From positions 62,501 through 126,500 of the forward strand of contig CAJHNH020002046.1 of assembly GCA_905116865.2 (NCBI GenBank): DNA of 64,000 bases, written 5' to 3'. The notes under the pieces are model-generated. The model was not told the DNA's origin. It did no database searches and saw only the letters and a list, made by a program, of their open reading frames with translations. This DNA is from Candidula unifasciata. Taxonomy: Eukaryota > Mollusca > Gastropoda > Stylommatophora > Geomitridae. The position numbers and the translations under genes are program-made. How positions within the stretch are numbered: the stretch's first letter is position 1; each line of letters opens with the position of its first letter. Positions 31,600 to 63,134 of this stretch are shown in pieces.

Positions 31600-32470
31600 G
31601 GGAGAGAGAGAGAGAAACGAAGAGTTCGTGAAAGAATGTTTAGAAATGTAAAGATGTGGGAATAAAATAAAAGCGATAGAATTACAAGTTGTGGGAATAA
31701 AAACGTTGTTGACCTGTGTCAATAAAGCTACTGTATATTCTATTTTTAGGGGTACATAAATTATTAGTCAAACACAAATCAAACACATTTGCCGTTTTAA
31801 GAAAACAGCAGCATCGGGTAAATTGTGAAAGAAGTATAGAATCATAAGGACAAAAGAAATCTGTAAAACGTCGTGTTGTTCCGTACAGGATTTTTCGATA
31901 TCTTTTTTTTTTTTTTAATATCCATAAACCATGAGCTGGCTCATAACTATTGATATTGCAACCCTTCGGCCTTGATTCCATGATAGATACCGTAAATCTG
32001 GGAGAAAATCTGGCTGTTCTGCCTACTCCAGTCGTAAACCCGGACCACGAGAAGTTCGTCACCCGGTCGTCGCGAAGCGAAGTCAGGTTTAACCAACTAC
32101 GCTAGCGGCCGGAAGCGTTATTTGTTAAAGTGTCACAATAACTGATGTTGCATACATTCCTTACTGGTAGGGATTTAGTAGTTTATCAGCAATTGCTTCA
32201 GAACGGTCACCTTACCACGGGTCACCAAAAAGACGATTACTTTCAGCAGTTGTTGTGTCCCATGTTTTTTGTTGTTGTTATACCTAGGGTGTAGATAAGG
32301 TTATGTGTTCATCTTCTTATTCATGGACTGCGTCTTCTTCTTCCATGAACTATAGCTTCCATGAAAGTTTGTCTAAACCGTTATGGTGTTTCATTTGGGC
32401 AGGGAATTCAATGTTGTAGGCAATTTATAGTCATGCTTTATTTCTAAAGTATTGGTGTTAACTTAATTAA
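31600..32470. other. Intergenic stretch upstream of DNAJC9
   Basis: A short (GA)n run (31602-31613) and a CpG-bearing segment near 32060-32115 with CGTCGCGAAGCG and GCCGGAAGCG (ETS-like) are visible; the latter could be promoter sequence. A minus-strand frame of 126 codons (31682-32062) is unrecognised. Confidence 0.4.
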
Positions 32471-32473
32471 ACA

Positions 32474-32858
32474 AGCAGTATTATTAGTACTAGTAGAAGT
32501 GGTAGTAGTAGTGGTGGTAGTAGTAGTAGAAGTAGTGGTGGTAGTAGTAGTAGAAGTAGTAGTGGTGGTAGTAGTAGTAGAAGTAGTAGTGGTAGTAGTA
32601 GTAGTAGTAGTAGAAGTAGTGGTGGTAGTAGTAGTAGAAGTAGCGGTGGTAGTATTAGTAGAAGTAGTAGTAGGGGTAGTAGTAGTAGAAGTAGTGGTGG
32701 TAGTAGTAGTAGAAGTAATGGTGGTAGTAGTAGAAGTAGTGGTGTTAGTAGTAGTAGAAGTAGTGGTGGTAGTAGTAGTAGAAGTAGTGGTGGTAGTAGT
32801 AGTAGTAGAAGTAGTGGTGGTAGTAGTAGTATTAGTAGTAGTAGTAGTAGTAGTAGTA

Positions 32859-32889
<31 letters not shown>

Positions 32890-32894
32890 AAGTA

Positions 32895-32934
<40 letters not shown>

Positions 32935-32960
32935 AAGTAGTAGTGGTAGTAGTAGAAGTA

Positions 32961-32997
<37 letters not shown>

Positions 32998-33032
32998 AAG
33001 TAGTGGTGGTAGTAGTAGTAGTAGTAGAAGTA

Positions 33033-33063
<31 letters not shown>

Positions 33064-33089
33064 AAGTAGTAGTGGTAGTAGTAGAAGTA

Positions 33090-33120
<31 letters not shown>

Positions 33121-33143
33121 AAGTAGTAGTAGTAGTAGAAGTA

Positions 33144-33186
<43 letters not shown>

Positions 33187-33350
33187 AAGTAGTAGTGGTA
33201 GTAGTAGAAGTAGTGGTGGTAGTAGTAGAAGTAGAAGTAGTAGCAGTAGTATTAGCAGAAGTAGCAGCAGCAACAGTAGTAGTAGTAGTAGTGGTTATAG
33301 TATTGGTGGTGGTGATGATAGGAATAGTGGTGGTGCTGGTGTGTACATAA
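32474..33350. repeat. (AGT)n / (GGT)n composite trinucleotide array
   Basis: About 880 bp of AGT, GGT and AGA triplets, with AGTAGTGGTGGTAGTAGTAG-type higher order. Frames of 268-317 codons of poly-Thr, poly-Leu or poly-Val on both strands are artefacts. Confidence 0.97.
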
Positions 33351-33829
33351 TGTTCAATGTCTATCTTCGCAGTGATTGACTCTGTCTTCTTCTTCAATGA
33401 ACTAAGACTTCCATTATAGTTTGTCTAACCAGTGTTTTCTAATCTATTTTATGCCAAACCCCACCTAAGCCTTTCTAACATTCTTAAGTCTGCCCCCCCC
33501 CCCTTTTTCCCACTTCCACCCCATGTAACTTAAACTCTGGGGGAGTCCATTTTAGATTTGCAGCACTTAACAATCAAATCTAATTAAAATCATCAGCTTT
33601 AATTGGTATCCGCCCGTGTGTTACAGAGGCCCTCACGGGAAGCAAAGCATCGTAACACTGCACCTTACCAGGCGTGTCGTAAGAGGCGACTAAGTGTAAG
33701 GTTGGTCTCGAGATTGACTACCTTATCCTGTAAAAACAATAGCCACAATACAAACAAGCCATGGAAAAGTCAAAAAGAGAAACATGAAAAACCCAGCCAA
33801 CCAAAATGAGTGGAGGCTTTTCTAGTAGA

Positions 33830-33985
33830 AGAAGGAGGACAAAAACGTAGAGAATGGATCTAGAGGGAGAAGTTAAAAATATGGGGAGAACATCGGGAGT
33901 GCTGTATGCTGTAGTGAAGGACATAACGACTTGGCGTGAGTTGGTTGAGGGTCTATGCTCCATTGGGAGTTAGAAAGGCAGAAGC
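33830..33985 (+). mobile_element. LINE family F, extreme 3' end
   Basis: It shares GGGGAGAACATCGGGAGTGC, GACTTGGCGTGAGTTGGTTG and TCTATGCTCCATTGGGAGTT with the other F copies, ending in GGCAGAAGCAGGAGAAGAA. Confidence 0.75.
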
Positions 33986-34143
33986 AGGAGAAGAATTGGT
34001 ATCTATATGGGCTGTAATTAGTCCGTCGGGGTTAAGAAAGAAACTCTACCACGTTCATTCAGTCTACTGATAGTAGCTTCGGTTATAGTTGTTTGATTTC
34101 TTTGTGCCATATGTATTGACCAAGATATGTTATTTGGGTGCTT

Positions 34144-34419
34144 TATTAATATCCTACCCCAAACAGGGGAAATCAACAGGTCACGGGACAGTCTAATATT
34201 TCAGGAAGTGGTAGATAGGCTGCATGCAGTCGTGGGACCTAGGCTGCATGCAGTCGTGGATCCTAGGCTGCACTCTCTCATGGGACGTAGGTGGGTTGGG
34301 GTTAGGACCAGTTCTAGAGGTTTTGGGGTCGTTAAAAGCATCAGAAAGCCATGAAACCCAGTCTTACCACCCTCTAAAATGTTAGACTGTCCTATGACAT
34401 CATCTAGGGGAGAATATTA
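34144..34419. mobile_element. MITE-like element, family I, copy 1
   Basis: Imperfect terminal inverted repeats are AATATCCTACCCC...GACAGTCTAATATTT and AAATGTTAGACTGTCC...GGGGAGAATATT. The interior has two or three tandem GCATGCAGTCGTGG-type units. Copy 2 at 54327-54606 is in the opposite orientation. Confidence 0.7.
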
Positions 34420-34714
34420 CGAAAGAACCATTATTCGTACCGGATGTGATGGCTGAATAGTTTTTGTGCCATTATAAATGCATACGTTTCCCCACATATC
34501 TGTTATGCTGTCCTTTACATGAGTAAGTCCTGTATTTTAGTCCTTTGGTGAGAGTGCGTATCTGTCCGCGCTTCTAGTTTAGTTTGTGATTGTGGTTTGT
34601 GTAAGTGGAATTAGTCTCTTGTGTTCAGGATTAGTATATGCGATTCCAAGCTAGCGAGACCTGTTCTCTTTATATGGGGTCACTCAATCAGGTACCGTCT
34701 CCAGAGTGAAGGTT

Positions 34715-35445
34715 GGCTGCAATGGATCTCCAACATGCTCTTTCTCTTGTCCTGGTTGTACATTCTCACATACTGCTGCCAGTCCAGCTAGTGGTGTCCT
34801 CCCACTTATATCGTTGCCCACTTCTTGCTCTTTTGCCTTCGACTTTTTCCTCCAGTATAGTTGTAACAGCGTTGTCTTTTAATGTGGCTAAAGTATTTCA
34901 ATTGTCTCTTTTTATTTTCCTTTTTTTTTTCTTATTTCGTTGATTCTCTTTTCATTTGTAGTCTTTCCAGAACTTCTGTACCGGACTGTTTTTGTTTCCA
35001 TGAAATTGGACATATTCTTCTCTATACCCACATCTCCAGAGACTCAGTTCTATTTTCTAGCTGATTGTTTATTGTCCACGTTAGCTGTTTTTTGATTGTC
35101 AACGTTTCTGCACCATACAGCAGGATTCAGTATACATAATATTTGACAATTCTCATTTGTTAGTGTGTTGTTTATCTAGCTTTCAGTAATTTGTTCATCT
35201 TGTTGAAGATAGCTTTAACCGTTCCTTTTCTCTTTTTGATTTTTGTTTCGTTTCTTCCATCATCTTTCACCTGGTGTCCTAGATAGGAAAAACTTGTTAC
35301 TTGTTATAATGGCTCTCCGTTTACTGTGATTTTTAGTGTCTATGGGATCCAATTATTTGTATACATTTACATCACTTTAATGTCCTAGTCAGAGCTGGGT
35401 TCCCAACCCTTCCCCCTCCGCGACTCCCATGTATACTACAGTTGA
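34715..35445 (-). mobile_element. Non-LTR retrotransposon RT C-terminal fragment, about 720 bp
   Basis: Across frameshifts the minus strand reads YLGHQVKDDGRNETKIKKRK, AIFNKMNKLLKAR, LLYGAETLTIKKQ and LKYFSHIKRQ, then a GGKSRRQKSKKW-type end. This follows the full order of RT C-terminal motifs. It is clearly non-functional. Confidence 0.8.
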
Positions 35446-35829
35446 ACACTCTCGTATGGAAAGACAGAAATATCCAAACACCTGTTTATGGGCCAGTTTT
35501 CTTTGGTGTTAAAATCTTGTAGCCAATATTTGCCATCTTCTTGCTTGATCATCATTCGAGAACCGCCTTGTAACACTGACGTTTTCGAAAGCCATGGTTT
35601 TCTTCCTTACTGATTACGAAATAAAAAGACATAATTGCAGTTGTAAGACTCTCAAAATGTTCTTTTGTATAGCCCATCAATGATGTTAACCATTTAACCA
35701 TTGTGTTAAAAAGTTATGACATTTTAAGTTCTCAGTTAAACCACTGTGTTCAAAAGTTTTGAAATTTTCAGTTTCAGACTATTAACTGTGACTCTGGTTG
35801 ACACAGCATCATCATCATTTACATCTTCA

Positions 35830-36110
35830 TGTCAATATTTCTTTCTTTCTTCTTCTTCTTTTTTTTTTTAAAATATGTGCAGAAAAGACGAACGAGGACG
35901 AAGACGAGGGGGATTATAAAGAAGAACAAACAGGAGAAGGAGGAACAGAAGATAGTGATGATGACGACGATGATGATAAAGAAGAAGAAGAAGAAGAAGA
36001 AGAAGAAGAAGAAGAAGAAGAAGAAGAAGAAGAAGAAGAAGAAGAAGAAGAAGAAGAAGAAGAAGAAGAAGAAGAAGAAGAAGAAGAAGAAGAAGAAGAA
36101 GAAGAAGCAA
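35830..36110. repeat. (GAA)n / (GAC)n purine-rich array
   Basis: A mixed GAC/GAT/GAA segment runs into about 45 pure GAA units (35976-36106). Poly-Glu and poly-Lys frames here are artefacts. Confidence 0.95.
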
Positions 36111-36261
36111 GCTGTTACTTGATATTTATCAGTCCCCGAGTTATGGCATTAATGGCATTTAATTATATTTACTTTCGCATTTTTTTTTTTTTTTCTGTAA
36201 GCAATATTACCCAGCTCTTGTACTTTTGTCTTTTTTTTTCAGCTCTGCTTTAATGAGTGAC

Positions 36262-36415
36262 TGTCTGGCGTATAACCCCACCAGGATATGACACCGAGCG
36301 ATAAACACCCGGTGACACAACGTGTGGTTCAAAGAAACCCCGTTCAACCTATAGGTTGAGTTAGAGCCCCCAACAACAGCCGAGGTGGGAGCTTGAAAAC
36401 AAACAAAACAAAAAT
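36262..36415 (-). mobile_element. Repeat family A copy
   Basis: It reads CCCCACCAGGATATGACACC, GAGCGATAAACACCCGGTGA and CGAGGTGGGAGCTTGAAAAC on the plus strand, the reverse complement of family A. Confidence 0.8.
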
Positions 36416-36815
36416 TGTATCGGACGCAGGAATATTTATATTTAGCCCTACTTTGTTGGACATTGTGGTGAGTACCATCACTTTTTGTTGATACTGTGTG
36501 GTGAGCACCGGCACCTTATTTTGTTTTTACCCACTAGGAAATAACCCTGGTTACTTCAACCCAATCAGTACTCATAGTTGCTACTTCCTCTCTTTTCATC
36601 TTCGAGTCGTGTTTTAAAACCACACAGTTCACTGTCTTACTCCTCAACAGAAGAACACCAGAGAAGTAACACACAAGATTCTCTTTATCACTGTCACCAT
36701 CACAAACATCACCTCAATCACAAGAGAGTAATCGTCGTCATCATCTCATATTTATTCAGTGTAAGTCAAAGTTGTCTTTAGTACAGTCACTACAGCTGTT
36801 GAAGTCACCAACACC

Positions 36816-37306
36816 GTCGAAGTCTTTAGCCTCGAAGTCTTTAGCCTGGAATTCTTTAGCCTCGAAGTCTTCAGCCTCGAAGTCTTTAGCCTCGAAGTCT
36901 TTAGCCTGGAAGTCTTTAGCCTCAAAGTTTTTAGCCTCGAAGTCTTTAGCCTGGAAGTTTTTAGCCTCGAAGTCTTCAGTCTGGAAGTCTTTAGCCTGGA
37001 ATTCTTTAGCCTCGAAGTCTTCAGTCTGGAAGTCTTTAGCCTGGAATTCTTTAGCCTCGAAGTCTTTAGCCTCGAAGTCTTTAGCCTCGAGGTCTTCAGT
37101 TTGGAAGTCTTTAACCTCGAAGTCTTCAGCCTCGAAGTCTTTAGCCTCGAAGTCTTTACCCTGGAAGTCTTTAGCCTCGAAGTTTTTAGCCTTGAAGTCT
37201 TTAGCCTCGAAGTCTTTAGCCTCGAAGTCTTTAGCCTCGAAGTCTTTAGCCTCGAAGTCTTCAGTCTGGAAGTCTTTAGCCTCGAAGTCTTTAGCCTCGA
37301 AGTCAT
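36816..37306. repeat. 15-bp minisatellite, about 33 copies
   Basis: The unit GTCTTTAGCCTCGAA repeats with variants (CCTGGAA, TCAGTCTGGAA, TTTTTAGCC). Several frames on both strands stay open for 180-210 codons, giving pentapeptide repeats such as SRLKT and SLASK; this follows from a period divisible by 3 with no stop triplets. No flanking splice or start evidence supports a gene. Confidence 0.95.
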
Positions 37307-38175
37307 CTACTTTAACCCACATTAGCAGCATCAACATTCACACCATTGTGACCATCATAATATTAATAACTAATGCTAATTTGCAGCTTTGTTTTCGTCA
37401 GCATTCCTAAATGCTCATCATCATGTAGCAGGTCCTTTGCAGAACGTAGCTCTCATCACAGTCTCCCTGGAAGAAATAAAAAACTAATCTCCCGCCACCT
37501 ACCCGCCACGTGTACTTTTATATTCAGTAAGCCACTTATATCCTGTGCTTATCTTCGAATTGGTTGGCCCCTGCCCGTCCTTTCTGGTACCATGTCTTGC
37601 ATGTGCCGTTTGCCTTCAGGTCGGTACTCCATAATAATAAAATATAATTGTAAAAGGGCCTGTTTTATGCACATAAATCTCTAAAATTTCCTCGAGAGTC
37701 GAAAGTACACTTAAAATTATATCTGTAGACCTTATTAGATTTCACATTTTTTATACGCATATAATGCCTAAAATTTAGTGTTTGAAATATTTATTGGTGC
37801 ATTTTATATCAGTGCAGTGAAAGAGCATATTGTTTCCTTGATTTCTTGTCGGCAGTGTTTCGGAGGGTAATAACCATTGTGGAGTGAGTAATTATCCCCC
37901 CCCCCCTTTTTTTTTTTTCTCTGTGAACTTGAGGGGAAATGAGGGAAAGGCAGGGGGAAAAAGAGAGGGGGGTAAATTGACTTGCTTTTCAGCTCAAAAT
38001 ATTATCACGATGTCTTATTTTCAACTCAAGATATGGTCGTTCATCCTATAAAATGCGTTTTACCACTGTATGATTTGCCATTACTATGGTTCCTTCCCCC
38101 AGCCCGCTTTTCCCACCTTCGGGGTTTCCACACACAAGTTTGATCACTATACGCCTTTTTTTTTTTAATTTTAGT

Positions 38176-38306
38176 GGCAATCTGCTTCTGCTTCTGCTAC
38201 TGGTGTTGCTGCTTCTTCTTCTTCTTTTTGTTTCTTCTTCTTCTTCTTCTTCTCCTTCTTCTTCTTCTTCCTCCTCTTCTTCTTCTTCTTCTTCGTCTTC
38301 TTTCGT
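38176..38306. repeat. (TTC)n microsatellite at the 3' end of a LINE fragment
   Basis: TTC/TCC units run up to the minus-strand 3' end of the non-LTR copy at 38310. Confidence 0.93.
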
Positions 38307-38309
38307 TCG

Positions 38310-38530
38310 CTTGGTATAGATTATCTATATATGCAATGATGTCTCTAGTATGAACTTCACCGTGTTGTGTAATTCTCTCAGCGACCCGTAAAGTTTGGCT
38401 TCAGCCAGTATTTCTCTTGGCCAAAGGTTTTGCCTTGATATGTTGTAGTTTGGAACAGTCTTGAAGGACGTCATCTGTTGTCTCATGTGACAATCTACAT
38501 GTCCACATGGCTGATTAGCCAATCTTACAC
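38310..38530 (-). mobile_element. Non-LTR pol C-terminal fragment, second copy
   Basis: The minus strand encodes NYNISRQNLWPREILAEAKL-type sequence ending SLHI-stop, parallel to 11235-11417, then runs into (GAA)n. Confidence 0.65.
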
Positions 38531-39440
38531 TGTGTGTATATGTTGCTGTAAAGTCGATTGTGTCCCGTTCTAGGAGTAGAATAATGACTTCTCTGGTCTG
38601 TCCATTATATGGCAGTCGTCTTGTGCCGACTCTGGAGGCTTTCTGATTGATTTGATTATTCTCCTCTTCTGTTGAAAAGAGCTAGCTCTTGACTTGATCC
38701 TTCCTTAGCTAGTTTGGATAGCATGTCAAGGGGACATATCATAGATACCCCATTCAACGTCAAAAGAACGAAAATGGGGATTGGGGGGGGGGGGGTAGGA
38801 CCCGTAACGTCTATAGCATCCTGGTGTCAACTGTGGTTCTATGCGTGTAAGGGTGCTATTCTTTATCATGTTCAACTGCTTAGTTTAATCATTATCATCA
38901 TTTTGACTAGAACGTAGCCCGTCTGTTAAAATATCACATATGAAAACTTAGAAATTCAATAAACTATATATTACATCCTCGTCATGTATATTCCAAACAA
39001 GGAGAAAATTAAGAAAACAAACATGGATACAAATTCTACTGGTTCCATATTTACACTTTTCAAAATGTCCAAATTCACAGTTCACTTCATTTATCCACGC
39101 CTTGATTAGTTTTCTTCGTCACATATTCTTGAAAGAAAAGATGATTCCAATTATTCTCGTCGAGTACATTGATCACTCATTAATGCCGTATCTGAACTAA
39201 TTTCTTCAGATTCCCATAAAAATATATGGGGCAACATATACAGTAGAATTAGAATATTACTTCCAAAGCGGCAACATTTAATGTCCTACATAAAGAAGTA
39301 TCTAGCCAGATCTCTTCAACATTGTCAGACCAAATGTCATAAATGCAAGTAGTCCGTGTTTTTTTTTTTTTTTTCGAAAGAAATAGTAAGTTTATGCGAT
39401 CAGCTTTCTCAGCATCCATTCCATTACAATTATGATTAAC
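38531..39440. other. Region between a LINE fragment and the terminal exon of the membrane protein gene
   Basis: A G-run lies near 38786-38797 and a T-run near 39359-39374. It is likely 3' UTR plus downstream sequence of the membrane protein gene; no other feature was recognised. Confidence 0.4.
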
Positions 39441-58567
<19,127 letters not shown>

Positions 58568-59125
58568 CTGTTCAAGAAGTTTTACAAAATCAGTTATCAG
58601 CATATTTTAATTAAGATAGTATAGTAATGATCAATAATGTTACATCAGACACATGGCATTATATCTCAGCTGTAGTAGAATATGTGTTGATAAAATTATG
58701 AATTAATATTGATTTAATTCTCATCATTATGTCGTAATCTCTCCCCCCCCCCACCCCACCCCCCTTCAGCATAAGAAGTAATGAGAATGCATTTTGTGCT
58801 TATCGGAGTGATATAAAATTACGAGGATCCCTGTTGGACTGCCTACTAAGAGCTCTTTAGCACTAAGTTCAAATGTAACAAAATCTCGTGTTTCGCATAA
58901 ATTCTAAATTAGGCCACGACTGCTGTGCTCAAAACCTCCACACGCTTTCTAAAATCCATGTTTTGTCAAGTTTCGTCAGAAGTTGCAAAGGCGTCACTTG
59001 TATGGCTAGTTCCTGTGTTATCAGAATTGAACTAAAAGTTAAATTTATTACACTCAAAAATATAACAACGCAGTTATATAAATATTTCTCATTTGAGACT
59101 ACACCATACTTTCTGTAATATTGTA
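58568..59125. other. Region just upstream of the transmembrane exon
   Basis: C-run near 58741-58765. No further exon of the membrane protein gene was recognised. Confidence 0.35.
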
Positions 59126-59126
59126 T

Positions 59127-59310
59127 TTCTTCTTCGCGTTTACCTGCTGTAACTCAGGGGGAAAGTTCTGGTTGTTCGTCTACTTTTGGACTCTAGTCCT
59201 GTTCCAGAAACAGTGTTGTGTGCACATCCGTTTCACAGACCTAACTCATTTGCATGCAAACTGATGGTTCCTTGCCTCTCAGGCAGATGTACTCCGACTT
59301 TGAAGGACTT
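59127..59310 (-). mobile_element. Repeat family E copy with TTC/GAA tail
   Basis: TTCTTCTTCGCGTTTACCTG, GTTGTTCGTCTACTTTTGGA, TGTTCCAGAAACAGTGTTGT and CTCTCAGGCAGATGTACTCC are all present. Confidence 0.82.
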
Positions 59311-61084
59311 ATTCTATTTTAAACCTAAAGAAGAAAACAATACATGCCGTGTGTGTTACCGACCGAACATTCTAAAGACTGACTATGGAAGAGTCAATTA
59401 TTTCAACATATACCAATGTTGAGCGAAGAGGGGAAAAGAAAACTGCTAGCTTCGACAAAGAAGTCATTAAACTAGCAAAGTACAGAATGCTGGAAGACGA
59501 ATAAATATTTACGCTGAAGAAAAAACAAGTTAAAGAGAACTATGACACTGATATATCCAAAAGTTCACAATGGGAAATTGTAAGAAATGCATGGACTTAC
59601 GCTTCAATGATAAACAGTTGCAGAAATGCCTTTTTTTTTTCTATCTTACTTCAGTACTTTACGTCAGCACTGTAAAGTTTGTTTTGTTACCTAACCAACA
59701 TTGTACATGTGAGGAAAATATCAGAGAAAATTTGGCAGCTTATGTATTATTTATGCATGAAATATTAACGTCGAAATGAAAATAGGAGCTCTTGCGAAAA
59801 AAGAGGAACACAACAAATCTACGTTCCCATGGTAAGTAATTACTGAGAAATTAGCGTAAACACAACGGCATGGATTATAAAACGTATCTGCATCACCAAC
59901 AGTGTGTTTGAATAACATAAGTAATTAAAAGTGACCAAATGCCGTATTTTGTTTCGGAAAAAAAAGTTGCTTACTTTAAGAAGATGCATTATTTTAGGTT
60001 GCTAAATTATGTTTGTTGTCATAAAATAACCGTATTTCGTTGTCTAGAATATGTTTATCCTTGAGACAAATCTTGAATCAAGTCTCTAAACACATTTGCA
60101 TATCTTGTTTTCTTTCGTTAAAAGTTATTTACTACTGTCAGAACTACACCCCCCCCCCCACCCCCACTCCGCCTCAACTCCCCAGTTTGTGTCTGTTTCT
60201 TTAACCTTTGCTTAGTTTGAACAACATACCATGTTTTGTTTCGCTAAAAGGTGTCTGTGCAAGGCGTTGCAGATGATGATTTTTGTCCAGATCATCTGAC
60301 TGTAGTAAGTACAAAGTTTGTAGATCTGAGGAAGGATGAAGGTAACATATACATAAGTTTACTCACGACGAAAAAAACATTACACAAATTAAAAGGAGTT
60401 ACATATTTGAATAGGAAAACACACAAATTCAGCAAAGAATAAAGAAAATTATTAAACACTTATCTACACAAACATAACAGTGTCGTGTCATTGGAAAGAA
60501 GTGAAAAGGAAAAAAAAAACCATAGAATGAAATAGACAAGATTATGGTAGTGGCTGTTTAATTAAAAAATTTAAAAAAAACGGGGGTGGGGCGGGGGAGG
60601 TATTTCTGTGACAAACGTTCCATGTTGTATGTTCCAAAAATGCTGGGTCCTATTTCAGCTGCATTCAGTTCCCGAGTGAAGGCGTTTTCAGAGATCACTG
60701 GGGTCTTCGCTAGATCTACAGAGGGTAGCGCTTTGTGGGATATTTTCTATCTGAAACAGCCAATCCGTGGACAGATAGCGAAATAAATTGGATAAACGTC
60801 GATTCTATGTGTTGATTTTCTAGGCTTTAAACCTTTCCGTCTTAAACAACGCAGTATACGTGTAGTATTCACGCAAGAGAGAATGCTCCTGACGTCACCA
60901 AACCAGGCTAAGGTTACGTTAAGTGTCTTCCCTCTGACAGTTCGGTTTTTTTTTTTTTTTTGGGTATTTTCCCTGCCGTCCCCCACAAAAACTATAGGAA
61001 TAAGCTTGATAATTAAACATACATGTAGTTACATACAATATGTCTCCCTTCACGCGAACCAGTCAACATCCTATTATGTTAGTA
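59311..61084. other. AT-rich stretch without recognised features
   Basis: C-run near 60149-60160, G-run near 60580-60600 and T-run near 60944-60960. Frames on both strands at 60586-60740 are open but lack convincing splice sites. Confidence 0.35.
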
Positions 61085-61094
61085 CATTTTATGT

Positions 61095-61380
61095 TGGGGA
61101 GTCGCCATGGTGTAGAGCCTAGACGATCACCTGTGAATCGGTAAGTCTTAGGTTCGTTTCCTGACAGGGGCCAGAGATTTTTATTTTTAAATGACATAGG
61201 CTTCCAGGTCGACTCATCCTTGAGTGGGTACCAGGTGCAGTTCTGAAAGGCAAAGGCGGTCGACGCGATGCTGATTTTATCACCTACCATGTCCCGATCG
61301 GTCTATAAAAAATAGGTCTAACCCTATATACCCAGTACGTGGGAAAGGCGTGGAAAAGGGTTGTTTACTTGTTTTTTTTT
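61095..61380 (+). mobile_element. SINE family B (B1) copy
   Basis: GGGGAGTCGCCATGGTGTAG, B-box region TTAGGTTCGTTTCCTGAC, CGACTCATCCTTGAGTGGGT, then AGGCGTGGAAAAGGGTTGTT and a T-rich end. Confidence 0.88.
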
Positions 61381-61587
61381 TTACTTACATCTGAAGTTTA
61401 GTAAGCGACTCTAAAGAACTCAACATATTTGTGTTCTGCAAGGATTGCAAATATGACCCCTCTAGAAATACCCATCAGGTTAGTATTGTCATTCTTAACT
61501 CCCTCGGACACTAGCTTAGAATACGGAAGAGTTTAACAACCTCTTTTAATTACTTATGTTGAGAATGTGTGAGTAATAGAAGACCGT

Positions 61588-61850
61588 GGTCTAGTGGATA
61601 GTCGCTCGCCTGCGTATCGAAAGGTCGTGGGTTCGGTTCCTGACGGAAGTCGAACTTTTTTTTACAAATGATGCTGGCTCCCAGGTCGACCCAACCTTGA
61701 GTGGGTACCAGGTACAGTCCTAGGAAGTAAAAGCGACCGGCGCGATGCTGACCGCATCACCCACCAAGTGTCGCTAGTCTATAAAATATAGGTTTAGCCC
61801 CATATACCCAATAAGCCTGAAAGGCGTGTAAAAGGGTACTTTACTTAGTT
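61588..61850 (+). mobile_element. SINE family B (B1) copy
   Basis: CGTGGTCTAGTGGATAGTCG, GGTCGTGGGTTCGGTTCCTG, TCGACCCAACCTTGAGTGGG and a TACTTTACTTAGTTTACTTT end. Possible AGTAAYAGA flanks. Confidence 0.88.
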
Positions 61851-62249
61851 TACTTTGTTAGTAACAGACGCGGCCACAAGTTCTCATACGTCAATCAGTG
61901 TTTGCTCTTGGTGTATTCAAACAATGGTCACGAACAAGATTGCGCTATCCATGTTTTCACCGACGCGCTGTACTTTCTCTTTCCATGGTTGCGTCTGTGT
62001 GATTAAGTATTGTCTAACAAGAAGCAGCAATGATTTAACTCTTTCTGTCCCACAAAATGCACTATGTGGGATTAGCTACTGACTCACTCTTTCAAGAAAC
62101 GTATTGTATTGTAATATACGATATACTTTTGGTCTGAACTCACTAAAGAAATCTGACACAGTATATGCCTATTTGACAGTAAAATCTGCATTCTTTTTTT
62201 TTTCAAGTAAGCTAACATCCTTCTTGGATAAAATGTTAGTAAAAATCCA

Positions 62250-62515
62250 TTTTCACGCTTTGGGCGCGTCGGGCATGTGGAAAGAGCACCTATATTTTTA
62301 CAAACCAATCGGCACTTGCTGGATAATGTGGTCAGCATTGCGACGGCCGTCTTTACTTCCCCAGTAAATACATCCTGGTACCCATTTTAGGCTGGGTCGA
62401 GCTGCGAATCTCCAGACCACGATAAAAACCCAGGCAGCCAGCAGTGGGTTTCGATCACGGTACGTTGGAATTACGAGTCAGACTCCCAACGCCTAAGCCA
62501 TGGACGCCACTCCAT
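62250..62515 (-). mobile_element. SINE family B, subfamily B2 copy
   Basis: On the minus strand: GTGGCGTCCATGGCTTAGGC, GTTGGGAGTCTGACTCGTAA, B box GATCGAAACCC, then the shared body and a GTGCCGATTGGTTTGTAAAA segment. Confidence 0.83.
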
Positions 62516-62837
62516 CTTGGGTGAGTACAGCAAAATCTTCTGGGTTAAAAGGGTTGTTTTAGCGGAATAGCATCATCATCCTAACTGTCGTAGTCAATTC
62601 ATCTATTCCGTTCTATCCGCGCAATCCTTTCGGTATTATGGAGGCAATCCACTCTAGAACCGTTGGCCTCTCTCAACTGCGTTTGTCTTAGGATTCGCTT
62701 TGGACGTCCTCACTTCTCAGTCCTTTTATTTGCAAATTTAGAGCCTGCTTGGTGATTATCTGCTGTTTTTGTTGTTGCTGTTGTTGTTCTCATCCAGTAC
62801 CGACTTATCTTCTTTGTTTAATAATATAATAGCATAG

Positions 62838-62955
62838 GAGGAGTCGCCGTGGTGAAGCGGCTAAGGACTAGCCTGCGGATCGGATGGTCGTTGGTTTAGG
62901 TCCTCACAGAGCCGGACTTTTGTCGAAAATGACCGTTGCTTGCAAGTCACAGGCA
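62838..62955 (+). mobile_element. SINE family B (B1), head-only fragment
   Basis: GGAGTCGCCGTGGTGAAGCG, then GGATGGTCGTTGGTTTAGG and TCGAAAATGACC; the copy stops before the central motif. Confidence 0.78.
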
Positions 62956-63134
62956 TTTGTTTTAAAATGCATTTATATTTGTATATTGTAAAATAGCCTA
63001 ATAAACAGTTATAACCCACTTTCGCATAATATATTTTTAGAAAAGGAGACCCTAGAACTTGTGTATTTTCCGCCCCCTACCCCTCCTCTTTAGCCGTGAC
63101 ATTAACTGGTGCCTTCGTTGAAGAGTTAATGTCG

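Noticed and set aside
32444..33397. 317-, 283- and 268-codon Thr/Val/Leu frames
   Set aside because: All are products of a three-base repeat without stop triplets in most frames.
60586..60740. Exon on either strand
   Set aside because: Both strands are open, but the minus-strand frame has an in-frame stop at the best acceptor and no good donor; the plus strand has no family similarity.
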